NCBI RefSeq assembly: GCF_000003815.2
Contig: NC_049984.1
Location: forward strand, 18,997,309 to 19,061,308
Direction: 5' to 3'
DNA: 64,000 nt
Origin: Branchiostoma floridae
Lineage: Eukaryota; Chordata; Leptocardii; Amphioxiformes; Branchiostomatidae
Shown here: piece after piece, positions 1-9,525 of the stretch
How the letters are laid out: each line of letters opens with the position of its first letter
Position numbering within the stretch: position 1 is the first letter of the stretch
Notes under the pieces: generated by a model
What the model saw: the letters and a program-made list of their open reading frames with translations, nothing else
Databases searched by the model: none
Told to the model about the DNA's origin: nothing
Position numbers and translations under genes: made by a program

Positions 1-142
1 CATCTGTACTAGGAGAATCGCCGATTCTACTAGTACAGATTGCGATCGGGATCTGTTTCCTATATCTATTGTAGTTTCTCCTAGGAGAAACTCCGATCAC
101 GATCTCTCCTAGGAGGATCGGCGATTCTCCTGGATCGTGATC
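1..142. repeat. Cluster of three palindromes sharing a CCTAGGAGAATCGCCGAT-like motif
   Basis: Bases 1-41 form a near-perfect palindrome centred on AATCGCCGATT. Bases 73-92 form a perfect one centred on TCCTAGGA. Bases 95-142 form a third, beginning GATCACGATC and ending GATCGTGATC, with the same CCTAGGAG and ATCGGCGAT elements inside. The window edge may cut a larger element. Confidence 0.6.
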
Positions 143-150
143 TCCACTGT

Positions 151-152
<2 letters not shown>

Positions 153-185
<33 letters not shown>
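153..185. repeat. (TA)n microsatellite
   Basis: About 16 uninterrupted AT dinucleotides directly follow the palindrome cluster. Confidence 0.9.
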
Positions 186-189
<4 letters not shown>

Positions 190-1934
190 AGATTTCTAAG
201 AACGACGACTTGGGATTCAATGGCAAATTTGAACAAGGACGTCCTTGCTGGTACTTGTGAAGTAGAGACACCAATATGAACTTGATGCTTTCATTTTGAG
301 ATTTTGATATTCTATTCAGTTATCTTTCACCCTCTGATTTGAACATACCTTGGTATCAGTATGCAGATAAAATGCTGGTCACTCATGTCAAAGCTATCAA
401 ATGGAAATCTGATTATTTCCTTGTCCTTTTAGAAAAACTAGTCAACCTTCATACATGCCAAATCAACAGAGTTCAATCCTCAATGAACTGTTAATCCCTT
501 TATATATACTTCATTATTTTGCAATTCAAAGCAAAGATATGGTTCAATGGATGATCGTTTTAAGTAGTAATTAACAAGATACATGTATTTGTACACTGTT
601 AAGAGCACAGTTTCCTTGAACTTCAATTTTCACTGAATATTGACATTTGTAAAATATCTACAACTTTTTAAAGATTACCAAGTTTACTTAGTTCATATGG
701 TTGATATTGCTGAGAAATGAGAGTAGATGATAAATTTGTTCTTACACCATGTCATGTCGACTCCTATCAGATTTGCAGTTTAAAGATGATATCCATTCAA
801 TCAAAATTGTATGACCTGAGCTAAGAGATTACCTGTGCTATAGTCTCTATCTGTCATATATATTGTACATTAATAGCTTAGTGAAACAATAAAGCCTAGA
901 CTGTTCTAATCCTCACTATTAATAAAGGGAGATAGATCCGTATTATTATAATGAAACAAACATGAACACAGTCAAACATAAACATATAAGTACTAAAAGT
1001 CAAGCAAGATTTTTTGATACAATAACTTTTAAAAGAATTCCTGGACTTCAAGACTAAAGACTATTTAGCTGTATTGTACTGAAACAAAACACCCCTCATG
1101 CAGCTGGAGTGGTTTGATCTTGAACTAGGGTGACTGGCAATGACCATCCAAATAAAATAAATATCACTGCAGGGTGGCCAACTCAACTCTCTAAATTAAT
1201 CTAATTCTCAAAAATATCTGAGAAGTGATGACTCCGATAGCCACTTTGGTCCCTCTATCACAATCATGTCCAATAAAATCTTTTTTAAGTTGATTAGTTT
1301 TAATGACTCCCATCTTATGCTATGTCTGCTCCCTCCTCTAAGATACACTCTTCCTCCATCTCCTCACTTGTCCAACACTTTGATCTTGATGACTTAAACT
1401 TTAAAGTGTGAAAAGACTTAGTAGTGTGAGATCAAAATAAAGAATTTACAATAACATGGTCTAGTACCACATCAGTGGGATCTATGATACCATCAGTAGT
1501 AGTATGCTCTTATCCCTTCACATCAAGGAAGTCAAGCAAAAATATCTTTCAACATCTGACTCAGGGAAACCACCTATACAGTACCAGTAATGGCCACATT
1601 TTGTTGACTGTGACATGGGGAAAGTAAGATTGCTTTCACTATTGGTAACGTTATAATGTTATCCCAGGTGAGTACTATGCGACCATAACTTGGGTCGTTC
1701 TCAAACCTTAAGACCAGAGCGACCACCTGTAGAATGAGACGATAAAATATTGGCATACATATCTACTACTAGTATCATCATGCCTCCACCAACAAGGGCA
1801 AGTTCAGCAACTTCAACAAGGTCACTTCAATTTTTTTCATAGATTTAACAAATGATGTCTACTGAGGTCAATTTAGATATCTTCATCTACATCTACAAAG
1901 GTAAACCCCCAAATGGCCCCGCATCTTATAGTCT

Positions 1935-2144
1935 ACTGTAAATGCAGAAATGTTCGCGGTGGATTAATGTTCGCGGTTTTCGCGGTGACCACTTCACTGC
2001 CAACTTAAAACCACCACGAACATTTTTCTGTTATGGTATTAGTTTGCAGTCTATGGTGTTACCGCAAACTTAAAAGCAACCGTAAAAAGGCGTTTTCCCG
2101 CTACCGCGAAATTAAATCCCTGCAAACTTAAATGCATTTACAGT
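1935..2144. mobile_element. Palindromic MITE, TGTTCGCGGT family, copy 1
   Basis: Inverted termini read ACTGTAAATGCAG at the left and the complement-like TGCATTTACAGT at the right. The interior is made of TGTTCGCGGT, ACCACGAACA and CCGCGAAATTAAAT modules. A second copy in the opposite orientation lies at 9773-9972 and a partial third at 15133-15231. There is no coding capacity, so this is a non-autonomous DNA transposon. Confidence 0.75.
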
Positions 2145-2878
2145 ATATCTTATCTTAATCTAAATTTTGGTGGTCATCACTACAAGCAATTAAAATAAGA
2201 TATAGACTATAAGATATCTTTAGAATTATAGATATATTCAAAGGCTAAGGTCATCATCCAAATGAAGAGACCATAGAGCAGTGTTGCACAAACATGTAAT
2301 ACTATCTTATACTGCATTATTGACATTAGCGAAGGTAATCATGATGAGGTATTGTCATTTATGTCAAGGTGATAAAAACACCATAAAACACCTATCATAA
2401 AAAGAAAGTTGTGATGATAAAAATAGTTAAAAGTATCTGACTTGTGGGGGTAATATGTTGTCAGCTATTTCCATGCCCCGGGCCTCCGCTGTGCAAACAC
2501 TCTTTCCCGCCTACATTTGCGCGAGCAAACACGCCTGCTGGCCTGCGAGATTGCCCTGGTAAACTCCAATACTGTCCTGAGCAAGCAAACCTTCCTGCTC
2601 ACCCCCCTCCCCACTTCCCAGGAGTTGAACAACAGAATTTTCCTCAACAAACTCTTGACACTAATTCTGCAAACAGTTGGGAAATTCACTTTACCAACAT
2701 CTATGTTTGGTCAACTTTATGTCAAGTATTATAACTCTACATTGAGGAGTCCTGTACCCTTTTATTCATTAGTGCAGACTCATAACATATGACATATCCC
2801 GACCTGAAAGAAATGTGAAAGGAACCCGGAAAACAACGTGAAGTTAGGTCCCTCCCAGACCGGTATGTACATTCTTAC

Positions 2879-3152
2879 CTGCCCCTTCCACCCGACCGAG
2901 TGCCCGGCTCCACACGATCTGTCTGGTCTCCAGCTTCACCTGGAAGGTCCTGTTCTCGGGCTTTCTCTTGTGAAAGAATTTGGTCAGCACCGTGCCGAGC
3001 TCCAGTGTCTTCAGGATCTTGTTCAGCTCTTGCCCGGTGAGCTCTTGCTCTGGACTCGCTGTAGCGCCTTCCTCCCCCATGGTCCCATCGCCGGAGGCCC
3101 CCTCCATGGATAGGGGGGACCCACCGGGATATAGCGACCCAGAGTGCGACAT
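2879..3152 (-). CDS. PLCG1: Phospholipase C gamma, first coding exon (N-terminal PH domain start)
   Basis: The exon runs from an ATG at 3152 to a consensus donor (AG|GTAAGAAT on the minus strand) whose last exonic base is 2879. It encodes about 91 residues. After a variable, acidic and Gly/Ser-rich leader comes ELNKILKTLELGTVLTKFF and then TFQVKLETRQIVWSR, which closely matches the start of the N-terminal PH domain of vertebrate PLCG1/PLCG2. The enzyme hydrolyses PIP2 to IP3 and diacylglycerol downstream of receptor tyrosine kinases; this role comes from family knowledge, since no catalytic X/Y box or SH2/SH3 exon lies in the window. The rest of the gene must lie beyond the left edge, so 1-2878 is intron 1. 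I place the start at 3152 because it gives the continuous PLCG frame; another frame over the same bases is a shadow. One pro-orthologue of PLCG1 and PLCG2 is expected here, so the symbol is approximate. Confidence 0.85.
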
Positions 3153-3418
3153 ATCTACAGACGTAAGCTAAAATCTCTGCTGCACGCACACACTCAAGTC
3201 ATGGGCCTAGATTTGCTGCAATGACCTGCCTTGATTACAGTACTTGGAGCCCGATCTGTCTCCTGCTGAAAATGGCGAGTCCGCTCAGTTCCGGGCCTGA
3301 TTACCTATTCACCAACACAGGCATCTGATTGGTCGGTACGAATCAGCTGTTTGGCGGGAAAAGACTTTCAGTTTCTCTGCCAATCAGCTGTCTTCCTTTG
3401 TCACTAACCTGTCTGGGC

Positions 3419-3518
3419 NNNNNNNNNNNNNNNNNNNNNNNNNNNNNNNNNNNNNNNNNNNNNNNNNNNNNNNNNNNNNNNNNNNNNNNNNNNNNNNNNN
3501 NNNNNNNNNNNNNNNNNN
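3419..3518. other. Assembly gap (100 N)
   Basis: Run of N just upstream of the PLCG first exon, within its likely promoter or 5' UTR region. Confidence 0.99.
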
Positions 3519-4384
3519 AGGTGATCAATATGACTCACGCGCGAGGAAAGAAACAAATATTTCTGGGAAATGTAGCCTGACAGATGGTAAATGCCCATGT
3601 GGCTTGGTTGTATCGATCGGTTACGGAAACCGTTGATTAAACAAGGAAATGATCCTAGCTAGTAAGTGGCTTCGGCTACTGGGAAACGCGGGCGATTTGT
3701 GTGGACTATATCGATTATTAGGATCCCGCCCAAATATTTCGTTTAAAACGCCTAGACCGCAACGAAAAGTCACAGATAATGGATAGATCAACATTTTATG
3801 ATGTAGTAACTGGCGATTTCCCAGAAGGAGAGCGACAGAGCAAGAGAGATCTCAGTACAATTGTTTTACTAGTACAAAGATTAAAAAAAGTATGGCACCC
3901 ACGGGAGAGAACGAAGGAGCGGAGTAAAGCTATAAAAAAATTAAGGATGACACGCTGACACTCCACTTAATTACCAGTATACATTAATTAGCCCAATCAA
4001 TCAATGGATTGAAGCGTGTAAAATGTTTTATTACATCAGTTTAATGTTACCGTTCCAGATTGCTCTATCGAGCGAGCAGTTGATATCTGAAACTTCCTAG
4101 TGTTTCATAGAAATATATGAAACATTTCACTTAGTTGATTAGCTCTGTTTGTACTTTCCGATAGCCATATGAACTGTTGTAATTTAGCGTATTTCCTTTT
4201 CTTTTTATGTATTAAGACGATTGAATTGCACTTCCACTACAAAGGAAATTTCCACTTTCGACAAACGGCAACGCTCATGATAAATGTCATCATTACAGGG
4301 GCGATGGATCTCGAGCTGTTTGTGACCCCAGATTCCAGCTCACGCCCCTAATCCCGACTTCTTGCTGGTCCTATCTACTACTAG

Positions 4385-4557
4385 TAATCTCCAAGCAGAT
4401 GCTACCGTAGCACAAGATAGTATCAAAAGCTGACAGGGGAGTGAAACCGGCCGAGGAGTGTGTATGCGACCTGCCCGTTCGACTCCCTTTGGCCGACTAT
4501 ACTCCTTGGCCAGCTTTGATGCTATCTTATGGCACCGTAGGATCTGATTGGAGATTA
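4385..4557. mobile_element. MITE, TAATCTCC family, copy 1
   Basis: The ends are TAATCTCC and GGAGATTA. Subterminal CTACCGTAG, AGATAGTATCAAAAGCTG and its partner CAGCTTTGATGCTATCTTA make long imperfect arms. Related copies are at 21739-21871 and 25542-25883. Confidence 0.75.
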
Positions 4558-5905
4558 CCTATCGCTCATATGCGGAGTGCTTTTCCCGCCTCTCAAGTCT
4601 AGAAAGCACCGATGCAAACATGAATACCAACGAACAAAGGGATGGCGGGCTCAAGTCAAATCCTCGTCAGTAACACTCTTTCAACCATCCAAACAGAAAC
4701 AATTCACAGCTATTTCAGATAACTAACTTTTAATTGTTGCAGATAGTGGTGTGCAGGATGTCATATCAACGGTCTATTTACTTATAAAATTTAAAAAAAG
4801 GCTGCATGATAGACATGTGATAAGTTCAAAGTTAAAATCTAGCAAACGAAAATCGCTGCCGCAGTGTAATAAAAACCTACATTACCTTTATATAGAATAT
4901 CCTAAATGAATATACCCCATATCCAAGGAATCTCAAAATCATCTAGATTTTAGATACAATTGTTACAATACTCAATTCTGTATTTCTCCTCCACTCGCTG
5001 TTGCATGGAGCTGATCTCGGAAAGCTAAAGGTGAAGCTATGTCACCTTTGCCATTTGAAACTGAACCCAGGTCTGCAATCAAATTCTCCCGAGCCAAATA
5101 TCAAAGGCCACTGTAAGTCTGCCAATATCTGATTGTACGGCAGTGATACCAGCCGCCGGCTACGATTAGGGGGTTCATGGTCGAAATCGTGTGCCGAAAC
5201 ATGATGTTACAGTCGAAAGTCGAACATTTTAAATGTCACGGCTTGGAGGCCTTAATGTTCATAGACTCAAAACTCAAAGCATTGCAGGGTACTGTTTGGC
5301 AAAGTTTCTACGTCATTGAGGTCGAAACTTCATGATCAAATCAAATGCCACAGAAGTAATGGGTGTACGTACTAGTAACCTAATCCTTTGATGTCCCGCT
5401 TGGCCAGTTATTGAGAGCATGAACATGAATTCCTCTCTGTTTACTCAAGGACGTTACTGATGTAACGTCCTTGGTTTACTGGAGCCGAAAATTTTAATCA
5501 GACAGAAACTTACCCCTAGAGCTTACCCGTTGCATACTTTAGTGGGGAGACTTTTTTTCATAACGTTATGTCTTCTCAGTAATTCTATTTGTCTGATATT
5601 GGTTTTTCTGCAAAACAGACGTGGATTTTTTTTCACGTAGAAAAGCCGAGGACATGTAAATACCAATGCCTTTCGTCAAGCTCTCAGAAGCAACACCCCT
5701 TGGAAAATGCCTGGTTTGGTCTGTTTCCGTGTTGCATGCCGGGACTTCAAGATGGCTGCGCCCATGTGCTGATTTGCCCCGAGGTTTTCAGTTTCATGCC
5801 TGCTGGCCGTTTGCGAAAATTGAGGACTATCCTATCACCTGGAAAAGACACTATTCTTACTGCAGAATATTTAGGGGTTTCCACTGGTTACGACTGCGTT
5901 CAGCT

Positions 5906-7198
5906 ATGGCTGCTTTCTTACAGGTGACTGAAAAATCTCTTTGGGGAGGGGGGCGTTAAAAATATGGAGGGTGTTTTTGGCAAAACCCCCTGTCCAAACT
6001 AGATTTTCTTGAGCCAACCGCATCAAATTATGATTTCTTTGAACCACCCTCCCCCTCCTGTGCCCACCCAATCCAGATTTGTTTGATCCAACCCCCCTGT
6101 CCAAATCTAACCTCTTCCTCCACCCAAGGAGCTTTTATCCTTGCTCCACCCAAATTATCATGGTCTTAATTTATTACTTTTATACTCTATTTACTCTTGA
6201 GGTATAACTGCTTCACTGCTGTACCTGCAAGAAATTCCTGCTGTGCCCGGTAATTCTTGCCGTACTAGGTCCGCATGTATACCGCTAGTTTCCTGTTATA
6301 TATAAGCTAACTCATTCACACAACATCATGTATGAATTGTTGGCTTCATTTTATGGTGGGTTGAAACTTTCAGTCAACCCATGCATGACATTTATCATTT
6401 CAGACTCTGAGGTCATCGTTCCAGGCATCCTACCCGTCCAGAATTTCCCTATCAAGAACAGTATCAAAATCGCTGTACAGAAACCAGCTTGTCCTCAACC
6501 CATGTGGAGCAGCACGATGCATCAACACACTGTCAATCACCGCTAACCAAAAACTTACCTTTGGAGGACTGTCTCTCCGACCAGTGTTCGTCAAGAGTAC
6601 GCGAGCCATCACAACTTCTAAGCCAACCTGTTTTGATTTGTTTGACTACGATGCCCCGAAGCCTCACGAATGGCAAACACCAGATGGCCGCCTCCTCTAC
6701 AAGGGTGCCTTGGCAAACATTGTTGTCAAGGTGAAGTTCTTCTCCTATTCAACCAGTCTTCTTGGCATATCGCTGATGACTCCTATCTTCTGGCACGGAG
6801 GTATCAGTCACTACAACGTGTTCGCACAAGTTTTCATCTATCTCATGAGCGTGGGATTCATCCTTGTGTCTCCAGCAGTCCTGCACTTCTTGTCAAGAGG
6901 GTATGTGGTACGTATGTACCACGATGCTGCAAAAGACCAGTACACTGTGGTCACAAAGAACATAATTCTTATGGAGAAGAAGACTCGGTTTACACAGGAA
7001 GACGTTAAGGTGCCAGAACTGAGAAGGATGTTCACTACTTTCATGGCAGGGGGAAAAGGATACTTGGTGAATGAAGCATCGTTCTATCATGCTCGTGACT
7101 ACGACCATCTCATGGGGTATGACAAGCCGCTTGACTTTGACATGGAAGTCCCAGATGAGGGGATAACGAAAGATTCAGGCAAAGAAAAAGATGCATAA
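5906..7198 (+). CDS. TMEM70: TMEM70 homologue, mitochondrial inner-membrane assembly factor
   Basis: Two exons: 5906-5923 (18 nt) and 6404-7198, joined in phase 0 across CAG|GTGACT and TTTCAG|ACT, giving 270 residues (human about 260). The first 66 residues are rich in Ser, Arg and Leu and lack acidic residues, as expected of a mitochondrial presequence. The core matches TMEM70: GRLLYKGALANIVVKVKFFS, a first membrane segment around residues 118-139, a second around 145-169, LHFLSRGYVVRMYH, and a C-terminal LMGYDKPLDF. In vertebrates TMEM70 helps assemble ATP synthase (c-ring) and complex I in the inner membrane; that role is inferred by homology. The start was chosen because only this 6-codon exon gives an in-frame splice. 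Upstream open frames at 5589-5905 do not join in phase. The tail ends in a charged KDSGKEKDA. Confidence 0.92.
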
Positions 7199-8222
7199 AG
7201 GACAATCTTTATGATACTTGTAGTAAAAGCTTTGTACTGCATCAAGAAATTATGTTGAAGTTGACAACTTCCCATGCTGTAGTTCAGTATCCATCATAAG
7301 TATGACAATGTTTGAGAGAAATGTAGCAATTTTGCTAGTGAAATTCGACCATATTATATATAATTTATAGCATAGGATCAAGTTACGAATCGGNNNNNNN
7401 NNNNNNNNNNNNNNNNNNNNNNNNNNNNNNNNNNNNNNNNNNNNNNNNNNNNNNNNNNNNNNNNNNNNNNNNNNNNNNNNNNNNNNNNNNNNNNNNNNNN
7501 NNNNNNNNNNNNNNNNNNNNNNNNNNNNNNNNNNNNNNNNNNNNNNNNNNNNNNNNNNNNNNNNNNNNNNNNNNNNNNNNNNNNNNNNNNNNNNNNNNNN
7601 NNNNNNNNNNNNNNNNNNNNNNNNNNNNNNNNNNNNNNNNNNNNNNNNNNNNNNNNNNNNNNNNNNNNNNNNNNNNNNNNNNNNNNNNNNNNNNNNNNNN
7701 NNNNNNNNNNNNNNNNNNNNNNNNNNNNNNNNNNNNNNNNNNNNNNNNNNNNNNNNNNNNNNNNNNNNNNNNNNNNNNNNNNNNNNNNNNNNNNNNNNNN
7801 NNNNNNNNNNNNNNNNNNNNNNNNNNNNNNNNNNNNNNNNNNNNNNNNNNNNNNNNNNNNNNNNNNNNNNNNNNNNNNNNNNNNNNNNNNNNATCGTTAT
7901 TAAAGTTGTCCATACAAACTTTCCAAACTGTAATGTGTGGCTATGTTTTTTGACATCATGTTCATGTACTTGCAATCAGCATTGAACAGCATATCAATGA
8001 AGCATACCAAAGTAACAGCTTTAAAACTTTAAAATTTTGTAAAATTTTGTAAAATGCTGATTTGAAATACAATTTATCAAGGAATACATTGTTTGCATTC
8101 ATTTATCATAACTGAATGTGTGGTATTCATAAAACATAATATTCTGGAGGGATGGAAAGGTCCCATGGAGGCCTTGATGTACATATTGTTTCATTGGAAG
8201 CAAACTTTGTTGTTGCTTCCTA
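7199..8222. other. TMEM70 3' region with an assembly gap
   Basis: AT-rich DNA follows the TMEM70 stop, as expected of a 3' UTR. No clear AATAAA was seen, and the true poly(A) site may lie in the gap at 7394-7892. The remainder shows no gene. Confidence 0.5.
7394..7892. other. Assembly gap (499 N)
   Basis: Run of N in the 3' region of TMEM70. Confidence 0.99.
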
Positions 8223-8920
8223 GACCCCGTTCACACTCAAAAAAATGAAGCGGCTTCAACGTCGAAGCCGCTTCAACGTGCAAGCCGCTTCAAAAAAATT
8301 ACGTTCACACTCATTACAGACAATCCGATTAATCGCACACAATCCAAGCTGATTGTGATTCCGTACCTGGACTTCAGGTACTTTTTGTACGACATTGTTT
8401 GTAGGTTTTCTCAAACCCACTCTTAATAGTCTTATATCATGATCCAGAGAGAGATCTGTTCAAAGATATGCTTGTTTTTTGTGATTTTTTTAGCTTGCTG
8501 TGGTTCCTCTCTCTTCGTGTGATAAAAAAAAGCTTTGTTTGCTTCCCATCCCACTTGCCTTGACCCTACAGCGTTTTTTTCTTTCTATGCAGACATTATC
8601 ATTGGGCACAAAAATTAGTAATGTGAGCAAACCTGTCAATGTGGCGTGTGTTCTTGCTCCCGCCGATACATGGATATATAACCTCCAACAGGGGGCAAAT
8701 CGGAAATTTACATAGAATCTAGCCACATTGCGTTCACACTCGCGATTTCAGCCAAGCGGCTTGTTCACAAGTGTCTCAAACTACCTCCCAGGGATGGATT
8801 GCAAACGAGCCGGATCGGTGAAAATCCAAGCCGCTTGGAGCGTTCACACTCAAGAAAACGATCCGGATCAAGCGGCTTCCACGTTGAAGCCGCTTCATTT
8901 TTTTGAGTGTGAACGGGGTC
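8223..8920. mobile_element. Non-autonomous TIR transposon, GACCCCGTTCACACTC ends
   Basis: Terminal inverted repeats of about 38 bp begin GACCCCGTTCACACTC at 8223 and end with GAGTGTGAACGGGGTC at 8920. They are flanked on both sides by CTA, a possible 3-bp target duplication. Subterminal GAAGCGGCTT/AAGCCGCTTC modules repeat inside each end, and further CGTTCACACT motifs occur internally at about 8304, 8731 and 8841. There is no transposase. The 3-bp target suggests a PIF/Harbinger relation, which is inference only. Confidence 0.8.
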
Positions 8921-9129
8921 CTAGTCCATATTAGAAAGCCACTTCAGCAGCGTGAAAAACTCTGGAATCATCTGCAAAATAAAAAGGAACAAGCAATTAT
9001 GTTACTTACTGACGTATTATCTCTGTTCATCCATTCCAGCATCTTGTTTTACTTAAGTGCAGTATCATTGTTGCCTAGCACAGTTTTATCAGCAGACAGA
9101 TAATGATTCTTCCTAATCATGTTCAGTTG

Positions 9130-9228
9130 AGTTCATCCTCGGTGAGGTGACACCAGATTTGCCACATAGTCCTGTCCAGCATGACCGATCGGAGTTCCTC
9201 GACCTGTCTGCTCCAGCAATAGCTTCCT
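9130..9228. repeat. Dispersed repeat related to 23850-24370
   Basis: Shares GAGGTGACACCA, CCTGTCCAGCATGA and AGCTTCCT spaced as in the DNA that flanks the hAT element at 23883-24309. It therefore preserves the uninterrupted arrangement. Confidence 0.5.
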
Positions 9229-9525
9229 TAGTTATATATCATGTATTTACTTTAATTTGGAGAAGAATGGATTTCAGGAAATCTTATTGATCAAATGTAT
9301 CCATAACTACAAACGCCATAAAAGAAGTAAACATGCCACACATGAAGATCTGCTCTTTCAAAATTTAACTGACATTGCACACAGGCCAAGTCACTAGTAT
9401 ATTAGATTAATAGATTTATAAGATCTCATTGTCATCTCTAATGTCATAACCACTATTCTGCTATTACAGTAGAAACCAGTTATTTGCAATATGCTTTATA
9501 GCAAAAATTGGTGAATTGCAAAGAA

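Larger units (their letters stand above)
1..2878 (-). other. PLCG intron 1 (partial), repeat-bearing, no further exon seen
   Basis: This is the transcribed-strand continuation of the PLCG gene after its exon 1 donor. No second PLCG exon (the rest of the PH domain) could be found on the minus strand. It holds a palindrome cluster and a TA microsatellite at 1-185 and an inverted-repeat transposon at 1935-2144. The remainder is AT-rich with no feature I can support. Confidence 0.6.
3153..5905. other. Intergenic region between divergent PLCG and TMEM70
   Basis: PLCG is read to the left from 3152 and TMEM70 to the right from 5906, so both 5' regions lie here. No core promoter element could be assigned with confidence. 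The region contains an N gap, an inverted-repeat transposon (4385-4557) and a short perfect hairpin at 5445-5472 made of CAAGGACGTTAC and GTAACGTCCTTG. Nothing else recognisable. Confidence 0.5.

Noticed and set aside
2444-2792. Overlapping open frames of about 90 codons on both strands
   Set aside because: No motif, no splice context and no match to PLCG; they lie in the PLCG intron.
5589-5905. Open frames directly upstream of TMEM70 exon 1 as a longer N-terminus
   Set aside because: They are in frames that do not join exon 2 in phase; the MAAFLQ exon does.
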